Positions 1 to 5,832 of a stretch of DNA of 5,832 nt are shown here, one piece after another. Below the pieces are notes generated by a model that worked only from the letters and a program-made list of their open reading frames with translations, made no database searches and had not been told where the DNA came from. A program made the translations under genes and the position numbers. Position 1 is the stretch's first letter. The number at the start of each line of letters is the position of its first letter. Source of the stretch: an uncultured Bacteroidota bacterium (GTDB taxonomy: Bacteria > Bacteroidota > Bacteroidia > Chitinophagales > Chitinophagaceae); assembly GCA_903879995.1 (NCBI GenBank), contig CAIRNW010000277.1:1-5832 (forward strand), written 5' to 3'.

Positions 1-1
1 T

Positions 2-985
2 AAATTATACTTTGAACCGGTTTATTGGGAACACCTCTGGGAAATTGTGGAGCATGAAAAACCAGAAGGTGTAATTGTGCAATTGGGAGGACAAACTGCT
101 TTAAAACTTGCAGAACGATTACATCAACGCGGTATCAAAATAATCGGCACCTCCTTTGACAGTTTGGATATTGCGGAGGATCGTGGTCGCTTCAGCGATA
201 TGCTGAAAGAACTGGGGGTTCCTTATCCTGAATACGGAACCGCCTGGAATGTAGACGAAGCAATTGAGGTTGCAAACAAAGTAGGATATCCTGTATTGGT
301 TCGTCCTTCCTATGTATTGGGCGGACAACGGATGCGGATTGTAATCAATGACGAAGAAGTTGAAAAGGCTGTGGTGAGTTTGCTCAAACATATCCCCGGG
401 AATAAAATTTTGATTGACCACTTCCTGGATCGTTGTCAGGAAGCAGAGATCGATGCCATTTTTGATGGAACTGATTTTCATGTAATGGGGGTAATGGAAC
501 ATATTGAACCAGCCGGTATCCACTCGGGGGATAGTAATGCGGTGCTGCCTGCTTTCAATCTCTCCCCGCTACTTGTTCAAAAGATGGAGGAGTATGCAGA
601 GAAAATTGCACGTGCTTTAAAAATTCAGGGACTGATCAATATTCAATTTGCTATCAAAGACGGGAAGGTTTACGTAATTGAAGCGAACCCACGTGCCTCC
701 AGAACAACTCCGTTTATTGCCAAAGCCTATCAAATCCCTTATTTGAATGTTGCCACCAAGGTAATGTTGGGTACGCATAAATTAAAAGACTTCAAGTTTG
801 AGAAAAAACTGAAAGGCTTTGCCATCAAAGAACCCGTATTCAGTTTCAATAAATTCCCCGGTGTAAACAAGGAATTGGGCCCTGAAATGAAATCGACTGG
901 TGAAGCCATTCGTTTTATCGATGATTTACGCGATCCATACTTCCGCCAATTATACAAGGACCGGAGTATGTACTTGAGTAAATAG
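2..985 (+). CDS. carB: Carbamoyl-phosphate synthase large subunit, C-terminal part (5' end outside window)
   Basis: This subunit makes carbamoyl phosphate from ammonia (delivered by CarA from glutamine), bicarbonate and two ATP, feeding pyrimidine and arginine synthesis in the cytoplasm. The reading frame is open from base 2, and the first residues (KLYFEPVYWEHLWEIVE) match the interior of CarB, so the gene starts upstream; GTG at 47 is not a real start. The visible 327 residues are the second, carbamate-phosphorylating half: the GVIVQLGGQT segment, the ATP-grasp motif RPSYVLGGQRM (from about base 302), EANPRASRTTPF (from about 680), and NKFPGV..GPEMKSTGE (about 854-904). The protein then stops after 26 more residues, ending MYLSK. 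E. coli CarB continues about 140 residues beyond this point with an MGS-like allosteric domain, which is absent here. From memory, short CarB forms of about 940-950 residues are normal in many Bacteroidota, so this is probably a natural end and not a truncation. Identity is very secure. Confidence 0.97.
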   Translation, partial: KLYFEPVYWEHLWEIVEHEKPEGVIVQLGGQTALKLAERLHQRGIKIIGTSFDSLDIAEDRGRFSDMLKELGVPYPEYGTAWNVDEAIEVANKVGYPVLVRPSYVLGGQRMRIVINDEEVEKAVVSLLKHIPGNKILIDHFLDRCQEAEIDAIFDGTDFHVMGVMEHIEPAGIHSGDSNAVLPAFNLSPLLVQKMEEYAEKIARALKIQGLINIQFAIKDGKVYVIEANPRASRTTPFIAKAYQIPYLNVATKVMLGTHKLKDFKFEKKLKGFAIKEPVFSFNKFPGVNKELGPEMKSTGEAIRFIDDLRDPYFRQLYKDRSMYLSK

Positions 986-995
986 ATTTTACCTC

Positions 996-1024
996 TTGTT
1001 TTGATCAAGTAAGAAAATTATACT
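996..1024 (+). promoter_or_regulatory. Possible sigma70-type promoter for comEC
   Basis: TTGTTT (996-1001) and TATACT (1019-1024) are separated by 17 bases, a good fit to -35/-10 spacing, with a TATACT box one mismatch from TATAAT. Against the Bacteroidota pattern (TTG, about 20 bases, TAnnTTTG), the TTG at 996-998 and TATACTGG at 1019-1026 are only a partial match. If the -10 box occupies -12 to -7, transcription would begin at 1031, the first base of the comEC GTG codon. This is inferred from sequence only; the 45-base gap between carB and comEC is AT-rich, so chance matches are possible. Confidence 0.4.
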
Positions 1025-1025
1025 G

Positions 1026-1054
1026 GCAGCGTGTACCAAGCGCTGCTTTTTTTT
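1026..1054 (+). terminator. Intrinsic terminator after carB, overlapping the comEC start codon
   Basis: A perfect six-base-pair GC-rich stem (GCAGCG at 1026-1031 with CGCTGC at 1041-1046) encloses a nine-base loop and is followed at once by eight T residues (1047-1054). G1025 can add a G-U pair at the base of the stem. This is the classic rho-independent arrangement and lies 40 bases after the carB stop, where a terminator is expected. It also contains the GTG start (1031-1033) and the first eight codons of comEC; the T run encodes the end of the residues LLFF. Transcripts arriving from carB should form the hairpin and mostly stop. Confidence 0.75.
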
Positions 1055-3160
1055 ATACACCGCACTCCCTTTTTTATTCCCTTCCTAGGACTTTGTCTGG
1101 GCATTTTATTACAGGAATACTTTTGTGATGGAAATACAAGTAGTATTTTTTTAGCAAGCACAGGCCTTGTACTGCATATCCTTTACTATTTCTTGCCGCA
1201 ACGGAAAAGATATCAGTGGCAATCTCTCCTACCATTTATTTACTTACTATTTTTTATTGCCGGAGGACAAGTGCTGTTAGCAGCAAAAGATATTCGCACT
1301 CACAAAAACTGGATCGGTAAACTTGAAATAGATCCCCCGAACTCCATACTGGAATTAGTTATTGAAACCAGCCCCGTTGAAAAAACAAATTCCACACAAG
1401 TAGTTGCAAGTGCTTACGCATTGCATCGTGGAAGATCGCAGCAGCCTGCGGTTGGTAAAATGATACTGAGTAGTTATCAATCGAAAAGTCTTGCACAGCT
1501 TTTACCTGGAACCCACATCTTATTAATCAAAATCCCAAGCAGGCTAATACATACCGGCAATCCGGGTGAAAGAGATTGGGCTAGTTTTTTTGCACGCCAG
1601 CAAATCACCCATCGGTGCGTAGTAAGTAATACAGATTATAGAGTGCTCGATAGCGCTCGAAACAATTATCGATTTACCAGGCTGCTTATCGAATTACAAA
1701 ATAAAATAGTGGCTTTACTTTATGCAACTATCCAGGACCCGCAAGCCGCCGGTCTAGCCGCAGCGCTCTTGATTGGCTATCGTCAGCAACTGGATCCTGT
1801 TTTACAAGAAAATTATAGTAAAACCGGCGTGGTGCATATCATTGCCATTTCAGGTATGCATTTAGCGTTATTGGGTTGGTTGTTACAGTTTTTTGGGGGG
1901 CCATTTCAAAAAACTAAATCAGGACTGGTGGTATCCCAGTTAGTGATCATCACTATCATTTGGATATTTACATTACTAGCTGGGGCAACGCCCTCCGTTT
2001 TAAGAGCAGCACTGGCATTTACCATAGATGGAATAGGAAAGATGCTAGGACGCAAGCCATCCTCGCTGAATACACTAGTGGCCGCGGGTCTTTTTTTATT
2101 GGTCGCTCAACCCTACTGGCTTTGGGATTTGGGTTTTCAACTATCATTCATTGCAGTATTAAGTATTCTACTTTTTGCTCAACCAATACAAGCTGTGGTA
2201 AACACGCGCTATCCATTTTTGAAACCCATTACTACGCTTTTAGCAGTTACCCTGGCTGCGCAATTATTAACTACCCCCTTTACTTTATATTATTTCCAAC
2301 AATTTCCACTTGGATTTTTATTAAGTAACCTGGTAGCGGTACCCCTCTCTACCTGTATTCTATATATTTTACTATTGCTAGTGCTCACGGCAAGCGTATC
2401 AAGTGGAGGTACCACCATCGGCATGATTGCAAAAGTGACAATTTCATGGATGAATCAATACATTCAATTGATCAGTGAAATACCCGGTATTCAATTGGAT
2501 GAACTGCATTGGACCTGGGGAGAAGCCTTCCTGCTCTTGATAGCCATTTTAACAGGGGCAGGTTGGTTAGTGCTAAAAAGTAAGACCGGTGCCCTAATAA
2601 CGGGTTGTCTGGGATGTTTACTTTTATCTTACCAATACGGAGATATTTTTCTTCATTCAAAGCAAGAAGTATTGGTAATCTACCAATCAAAATCCAGTTC
2701 AATGCTGAGTTGGATAAAAGGAAACCATGCCTTACATCTACTTGACAGCAATACCCGAACAAAAGAAGTGAAAAAAAATAGACTGATCATTGGAAGCACC
2801 CATCGCTATCGAATCCAACAGCAAATTGATACGCTGCTCACCCCCTATTTTCAAATTGGAAAATGGACAATACTGGTGCCTCATCGAAAATTTGAGTTGC
2901 CCACGCAAGCCGCAGTGCGGAGTGAAACTATTTTACTCATCACAAAAGCTGCTCCCTACCATGGAGGTAGTTGGATACAACACAAGGTTATATCCGTAGC
3001 CATATTGGACGGAACGCTTGGCACCCGAACTCGTGAAAATTGGAAAAAACTGCTCAACACACAGAAAATACCGGTTCATGATATGTTAACCGATGGTGCT
3101 TTTGTATACTCCCCACCTTCAAGTACATTTGCTCTTCTTTCAACGCTCCATACTCCATGA
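1031..3160 (+). CDS. comEC: ComEC/Rec2-family competence protein, DNA-uptake channel
   Basis: ComEC forms the inner-membrane channel through which single-stranded DNA enters during natural transformation. The 709-residue protein opens with two hydrophobic segments (about 12-28 and 36-54), a third near 66-84, then a soluble DUF4131-type region (about 90-215). The competence membrane domain follows at about 225-515, with family signatures TGVVHIIAISGMHLALLGW (265-283), PSVLRAALAF (321-330), WDLGFQLSFIAVLSI (365-379) and NLVAVPLS (433-440). Residues 544-709 are soluble and end in LDGTLGTRTRENW...DGAFVYS; no HxHxDH metallo-beta-lactamase motif is present, as I recall for other Bacteroidota ComEC. 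GTG at 1031 is the only usable start: the stop TAA at 1010 lies just upstream in frame, no ATG lies in the gap, and family similarity already begins near residue 10. No Shine-Dalgarno is visible. The 3' end overlaps purH by ATGA, suggesting coupled translation. Family assignment is secure; real transformability is not shown. Confidence 0.93.
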   Translation: MYQALLFFIHRTPFFIPFLGLCLGILLQEYFCDGNTSSIFLASTGLVLHILYYFLPQRKRYQWQSLLPFIYLLFFIAGGQVLLAAKDIRTHKNWIGKLEIDPPNSILELVIETSPVEKTNSTQVVASAYALHRGRSQQPAVGKMILSSYQSKSLAQLLPGTHILLIKIPSRLIHTGNPGERDWASFFARQQITHRCVVSNTDYRVLDSARNNYRFTRLLIELQNKIVALLYATIQDPQAAGLAAALLIGYRQQLDPVLQENYSKTGVVHIIAISGMHLALLGWLLQFFGGPFQKTKSGLVVSQLVIITIIWIFTLLAGATPSVLRAALAFTIDGIGKMLGRKPSSLNTLVAAGLFLLVAQPYWLWDLGFQLSFIAVLSILLFAQPIQAVVNTRYPFLKPITTLLAVTLAAQLLTTPFTLYYFQQFPLGFLLSNLVAVPLSTCILYILLLLVLTASVSSGGTTIGMIAKVTISWMNQYIQLISEIPGIQLDELHWTWGEAFLLLIAILTGAGWLVLKSKTGALITGCLGCLLLSYQYGDIFLHSKQEVLVIYQSKSSSMLSWIKGNHALHLLDSNTRTKEVKKNRLIIGSTHRYRIQQQIDTLLTPYFQIGKWTILVPHRKFELPTQAAVRSETILLITKAAPYHGGSWIQHKVISVAILDGTLGTRTRENWKKLLNTQKIPVHDMLTDGAFVYSPPSSTFALLSTLHTP

Positions 3161-4095
3161 ATAAAACTATCCGTACCGCCCTCATTTCAGTATTTTACAA
3201 AGACGGGCTGGAATCCCTCATTCGTTTACTACATCAACAAGGTGTAACCATTTACTCTACCGGGGGTACTCAAACTTTTATTGAATCGCTGGGTGTACCG
3301 GTAGTGCCCGTAGAGCAATTGACAGGTTATCCTTCTATATTAGGAGGCCGTGTTAAAACCTTACATCCTTCTGTATTTGGAGGAATCTTAGGCAAGCGCG
3401 AGGATGCCACGCATGTGCAGGAAATGGAGCAATACAAAATTCCCACGCTGGACTTAGTTATTGTTGATCTATATCCATTCGAGGAAACGGTAGCATCCAC
3501 CAACGACGAAAAAGCAATTATTGAAAAGATTGATATCGGTGGGCCTTCCATGATACGTGCAGCAGCCAAGAACTTTAAAGATGTAACAGTCTTAGCTGCC
3601 AAAACAGAATATAATACACTCGTAGAACTGCTTACGCAACAACAAGGTGCTACCACACTGGAACAACGTAAAGAGTTTGCCGCTAAAGCATTCCAAGTAG
3701 TGGCACGTTATGATGTGGCTATTGCAAAATATTTTGATCCTAATGCTACACTGCAATTTGTCGAGGCAAGTGGTAGTCCACGTTCTTTACGCTATGGGGA
3801 AAATCCGCATCAGACAGCTACCTTCTATGGGGATCTGACTTCCTTGTTTACTCAATTGGGAGGAAAAGAACTTTCTTATAATAATTTGGTGGATGTAGAT
3901 GCGGCACTTCAATTGATTTGTGAATTTGATGTCCCCACATTTGCCATCATCAAACATACTAACGTGTGTGGAGTTGCGCAGCGCGCTACGGTGAAAGAAA
4001 GTTGGGATGCAGCACTAGCTGGTGATCCGGAAAGTGCATTTGGAGGCGTGTTGATTACTAACCGACCATTGACGCCGAAACAGCTGCAGCTGTGA
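3157..4095 (+). CDS. purH: PurH N-terminal piece: IMP cyclohydrolase domain plus first part of AICAR transformylase
   Basis: This 312-residue piece holds the entire MGS-fold IMP cyclohydrolase domain (about 1-195). Visible motifs are STGGT (34-38), GGRVKTLHP (63-71, with Lys67), VDLYPFEE (103-110, with Tyr106) and IDIGGPSMIRAAAKN (125-139, with Asp126 and Lys138), which correspond to the known nucleotide-binding and catalytic residues of the family. It continues into the transformylase domain with LRYGENPHQ (211-219), YNNLVDVDAA (241-250) and IIKHTNVCG (264-272), where Lys266-His267 are the catalytic pair, then ESAFGGVLITNRPL (292-305). The last seven residues, TPKQLQL, are out of frame and not PurH-like. 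If made as is, it could keep cyclohydrolase activity, but its transformylase domain would be incomplete. The ATG at 3157 fits the family's normal N-terminus. Confidence 0.85.
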   Translation: MNKTIRTALISVFYKDGLESLIRLLHQQGVTIYSTGGTQTFIESLGVPVVPVEQLTGYPSILGGRVKTLHPSVFGGILGKREDATHVQEMEQYKIPTLDLVIVDLYPFEETVASTNDEKAIIEKIDIGGPSMIRAAAKNFKDVTVLAAKTEYNTLVELLTQQQGATTLEQRKEFAAKAFQVVARYDVAIAKYFDPNATLQFVEASGSPRSLRYGENPHQTATFYGDLTSLFTQLGGKELSYNNLVDVDAALQLICEFDVPTFAIIKHTNVCGVAQRATVKESWDAALAGDPESAFGGVLITNRPLTPKQLQL

Positions 4096-4667
4096 ATTCT
4101 ATTTTCTTTGAAGTATTGATTGCGCCAGCATTTGAATCCGAAGCACTCGCAATCTTGCAAAGTAAAAAGAATCGAATATTGCTGGAGCAAAAACAAAACT
4201 TATCTGATACCGTAATGTTCAAAGGTGTGTTGGGAGGTGTTCTTACACAGGGCACTGATCAAGGCAATGTAACTACCTGGAATGAAGCGGGTGGGCGCAC
4301 ATGCAATGAAGCAGAAAAAGCCGACTTATTATTTGCCAATATTGTTTGTAAGCACCTCAAGTCAAATGCCATTGCATTAGTAAAAAATAAACAACTGATT
4401 GGGAAGGGATGTGGACAGACCAGTCGAATAGATTCTTTACGCCAAGCGGTAGAAAAAGCAAAACAGTTTAGTGCTGATTTAAAGGGAGCTGTGATGGCCA
4501 GTGATGCTTTTTTCCCCTTCGACGATTGTGTTCGGCTGGGACATGAAGCAGGTATTACTGCTTTTATTCAACCAGGAGGGTCTATTCGAGATCAGGACTC
4601 CATTGACTATTGTAAACAAAACGGACTGGCCATGATCATCACCGGGCTTCGTCACTTCAAACACTAA
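4092..4667 (+). CDS. purH: PurH C-terminal piece: second part of AICAR transformylase
   Basis: The frame carries the rest of the transformylase domain, from NSIFFEVLIAPAFESEALAIL through the KNRILL segment and VMASDAFFPFDDCV to the usual C-terminal GGSIRDQDSIDYC and TGLRHFKH. PurH homology begins upstream of the GTG at 4092, with DAETAAA from 4071, so the GTG is an internal valine codon of the intact gene and not a natural start. It does happen to overlap the stop of the first piece as GTGA, which could permit weak reinitiation. Without the Lys-His pair carried by the first piece, this part should have no transformylase activity on its own. Confidence 0.85.
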   Translation: MNSIFFEVLIAPAFESEALAILQSKKNRILLEQKQNLSDTVMFKGVLGGVLTQGTDQGNVTTWNEAGGRTCNEAEKADLLFANIVCKHLKSNAIALVKNKQLIGKGCGQTSRIDSLRQAVEKAKQFSADLKGAVMASDAFFPFDDCVRLGHEAGITAFIQPGGSIRDQDSIDYCKQNGLAMIITGLRHFKH

Positions 4668-5677
4668 TGGCAAGATTTGACTTCAATCGGTTACTCCTTC
4701 AAACACCTGCGGAAACAATCAGGAGGCTGGCTGAATTCAATCCCTTCACGCTTCACAAAAAAGGAACAAGGACCAAAGCCATTTTTGCACTGGCTGCGGT
4801 ATGCGTCTTGTGGGGAACAACTTGGGTTGCATCAAAAGAAGGGGTTCGTCATATACCTGCCTTGCAACTAGCCGGTTTAAGGCAATTAAGTGCTGGAATA
4901 CTTTATGTCACTTATTTTTTAATCATCAGAGCGCCATTTCCCAAAGGAAAAGAATGGCGACCTCTCCTTTTATTAGCCCTACTAAATTTTATTCTGAGTA
5001 ATGGACTAAGTACATGGGGCGTAAAATATATTTCAGCCGGATTGGCTGCAATCATGGGCGCAATCTTCCCCATCTGGCTGGTGGTAATTGGACTCTTTAC
5101 TTCCAAGGACAGACTACCACGCAAAGCCATCACCGGATTACTGATCGGGTTTACCGGAGTCTGTATTATTTTTTATGACCACCTACACGATTTTCTGGAT
5201 CCTTCTTTTCGGTTTGGCATTTTACTCTCCTTATTAGCTACCTGGAGTTGGGCATTTGCAACGCTCTATACCAAACAACAAGCAGCGCACTTCAATCCTT
5301 ATTTCAGTATGGGCATTCAAATGCTACTTTCAGGAACTGTCTTAACAGCGGGTACAAATATTACTGGCTTTGCTATTCCAATTGAATCGATCCCTTGGCA
5401 ATCCTGGGCAGTGATTGGATATATGGTATTAATGGGATCGGTTTTTTCTTTTTTGTGTTATCTCTATGCCTTACAACATTTACCAACGGAGCAAGTATCG
5501 ATTTATGCCTATGTGAATCCGGTAGTAGCACTTTTACTAGGAGCATGGCTATTCGATGAAAAAATTTCTTTCTTTATTTTAATTGGTGGGACCGTAGCAC
5601 TGCTTGGCGTCTGGCTAGTGAATCAAGCCTTTCGAAATACAACCAGCGTAGAGCAACCTGAAACAGAAGGGATGTAA
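4667..5677 (+). CDS. EamA/DMT-superfamily transporter, ten predicted membrane helices
   Basis: This 336-residue protein is an inner-membrane carrier or exporter of the drug/metabolite transporter superfamily; its substrate cannot be told from sequence. Ten hydrophobic segments are visible at about 38-56, 66-88, 97-114, 122-144, 153-170, 182-201, 212-230, 246-268, 275-295 and 300-320, forming two EamA repeats (38-170 and 182-318). Typical signatures are LWGTTWVASKEGV in the first helix, GLAAIMGAIFPIWLVVIG in helix four, and EQVSIYAYVNPVVALLLGAWLFDE in the second repeat. The ATG shares one base with the purH stop (TAATG), so it is probably expressed with comEC and purH. The first 36 residues are a polar, basic extension before helix one, longer than usual, but no ATG, GTG or TTG lies in frame between the ATG and the first helix. 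A purine-related substrate is conceivable from the neighbour but unsupported. Confidence 0.88.
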   Translation: MARFDFNRLLLQTPAETIRRLAEFNPFTLHKKGTRTKAIFALAAVCVLWGTTWVASKEGVRHIPALQLAGLRQLSAGILYVTYFLIIRAPFPKGKEWRPLLLLALLNFILSNGLSTWGVKYISAGLAAIMGAIFPIWLVVIGLFTSKDRLPRKAITGLLIGFTGVCIIFYDHLHDFLDPSFRFGILLSLLATWSWAFATLYTKQQAAHFNPYFSMGIQMLLSGTVLTAGTNITGFAIPIESIPWQSWAVIGYMVLMGSVFSFLCYLYALQHLPTEQVSIYAYVNPVVALLLGAWLFDEKISFFILIGGTVALLGVWLVNQAFRNTTSVEQPETEGM

Positions 5678-5680
5678 GTA

Positions 5681-5832
5681 TTACTGATCGCCGTATTTAT
5701 CACGCCACTGTTGATTGAAGGTTCGGTCTGGAAATGTAAGCGGGCCTCGTTGGGCAGTCCAGGCCGTAAAGACTTTGTTGACAAACCAATTTTTCATTTT
5801 TCCATTGGCCATATTCATAGCAGGGCGGAATA
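5681..5832 (-). CDS. C-terminal end of a probable LutB-type iron-sulfur lactate-utilisation protein (5' end outside window)
   Basis: On the minus strand a frame is open from the window edge to a TAA at 5683-5681, encoding 49 residues that end FNQQWRDKYGDQ. The segment AWTAQRGPLTFPDRTFNQQW fits the end of LutB/YkgF proteins as I remember it: a Trp-Thr, a nearby Arg, then Pro and a Phe-x-x-x-Trp block. LutB is one of the three LutABC subunits that oxidise L-lactate to pyruvate and carries ferredoxin-type clusters, which would lie upstream of this fragment, outside the window. The gene converges on the transporter with only three bases between the two stop codons. That this is coding is likely; the family assignment rests on a short tail and is tentative. 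Confidence 0.5.
   Translation of the reverse strand, partial: FRPAMNMANGKMKNWFVNKVFTAWTAQRGPLTFPDRTFNQQWRDKYGDQ

Larger units (their letters stand above)
3157..4667 (+). pseudogene. purH: purH, bifunctional AICAR transformylase/IMP cyclohydrolase, interrupted by a -1 frameshift
   Basis: PurH performs the last two steps of purine synthesis in the cytoplasm: formylation of AICAR by 10-formyl-tetrahydrofolate, then closure of FAICAR to IMP. Two adjacent frames together carry a complete PurH. Frame one reads NRPL up to base 4071 and then drifts to TPKQLQL and a stop at 4093-4095. The correct continuation, DAETAAAVNSIFFEV, is in the -1 frame from base 4071. One extra base near 4069-4071 (for example TTGGAC in place of TTGAC) would give an uninterrupted protein of 503 residues, close to the roughly 510 expected. 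Both halves keep all conserved motifs and show no other damage, so this is either a sequencing or assembly error or a very recent mutation. De novo purine synthesis normally needs this enzyme, which favours an error unless a second copy exists. The start overlaps comEC (ATGA) and the end overlaps the transporter (TAATG). Confidence 0.9.

Noticed and set aside
119..523. Minus-strand open frame of 134 codons inside carB
   Set aside because: It lies fully antisense to conserved CarB sequence, its translation resembles no known family, and it has no separate promoter or neighbours; it is a shadow frame.
1047..1054. Run of eight Ts as a possible frameshift or sequencing error near the comEC start
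   Set aside because: The frame downstream runs uninterrupted through all ComEC motifs, and no ATG exists upstream in any frame within the carB-comEC gap that a length change would connect.
1960..2328. Plus-strand open frame of 122 codons inside comEC
   Set aside because: It overlaps the conserved competence domain in another frame, and its peptide has no coherent domain; ComEC motifs explain the sequence.
878..3700. Idea that the MGS-fold domain of PurH replaces the missing MGS domain of CarB
   Set aside because: The PurH N-terminal domain is a standard cyclohydrolase with its catalytic residues, present in all PurH proteins; its closeness to a short carB is not evidence of a shared role.
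4081..4092. Twelve-base perfect palindrome CAGCTGCAGCTG
   Set aside because: It encodes part of the alanine run in PurH (GCT GCA GCT) in the correct frame and appears to be a by-product of alternating alanine codons, with no operator-like context.

Overview
The window looks like chromosomal housekeeping DNA from a member of the Bacteroidota, most likely near the Chitinophagales. The evidence is the protein style: a short-form CarB ending in MYLSK, a ComEC without a metallo-beta-lactamase tail, and no Shine-Dalgarno-like sequences before the start codons. The lineage is inferred from sequence character, not from a search.

Layout from left to right. Bases 2-985 (+) are the 3' end of carB, the large subunit of carbamoyl-phosphate synthase; the 5' part lies outside the window. 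Bases 986-1054 are a compact control region: a possible sigma70-type promoter (996-1024) followed by a strong intrinsic terminator (1026-1054) that covers the start codon of the next gene. Bases 1031-3160 (+) are comEC, the DNA-uptake channel. comEC shares four bases (ATGA) with purH (3157-4667, +), the bifunctional enzyme for the last two steps of IMP synthesis. purH is broken in this sequence by a one-base frameshift near 4069-4071, giving pieces 3157-4095 and 4092-4667. purH overlaps by one base (TAATG) a ten-helix EamA/DMT-family transporter (4667-5677, +). The last bases (5681-5832, -) hold the C-terminal 49 codons of a convergent gene whose end resembles LutB, the iron-sulfur lactate-utilisation protein.

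comEC, purH and the transporter have no spacing between them and are probably one transcript. carB is likely a separate unit, since a terminator follows it. carB (pyrimidine and arginine precursors) and purH (purines) are nucleotide-biosynthesis genes. ComEC and the transporter are membrane proteins with no obvious biochemical link to them.

No mobile elements, CRISPR arrays, tRNA or rRNA genes were seen, and no stretch over 300 bases lacks a gene. I found no convincing new multi-gene system. The observations most worth a second look are the terminator over the comEC start codon, with a promoter placed so that its own transcripts would escape it; the purH frameshift; and the CarB that lacks its usual allosteric domain.
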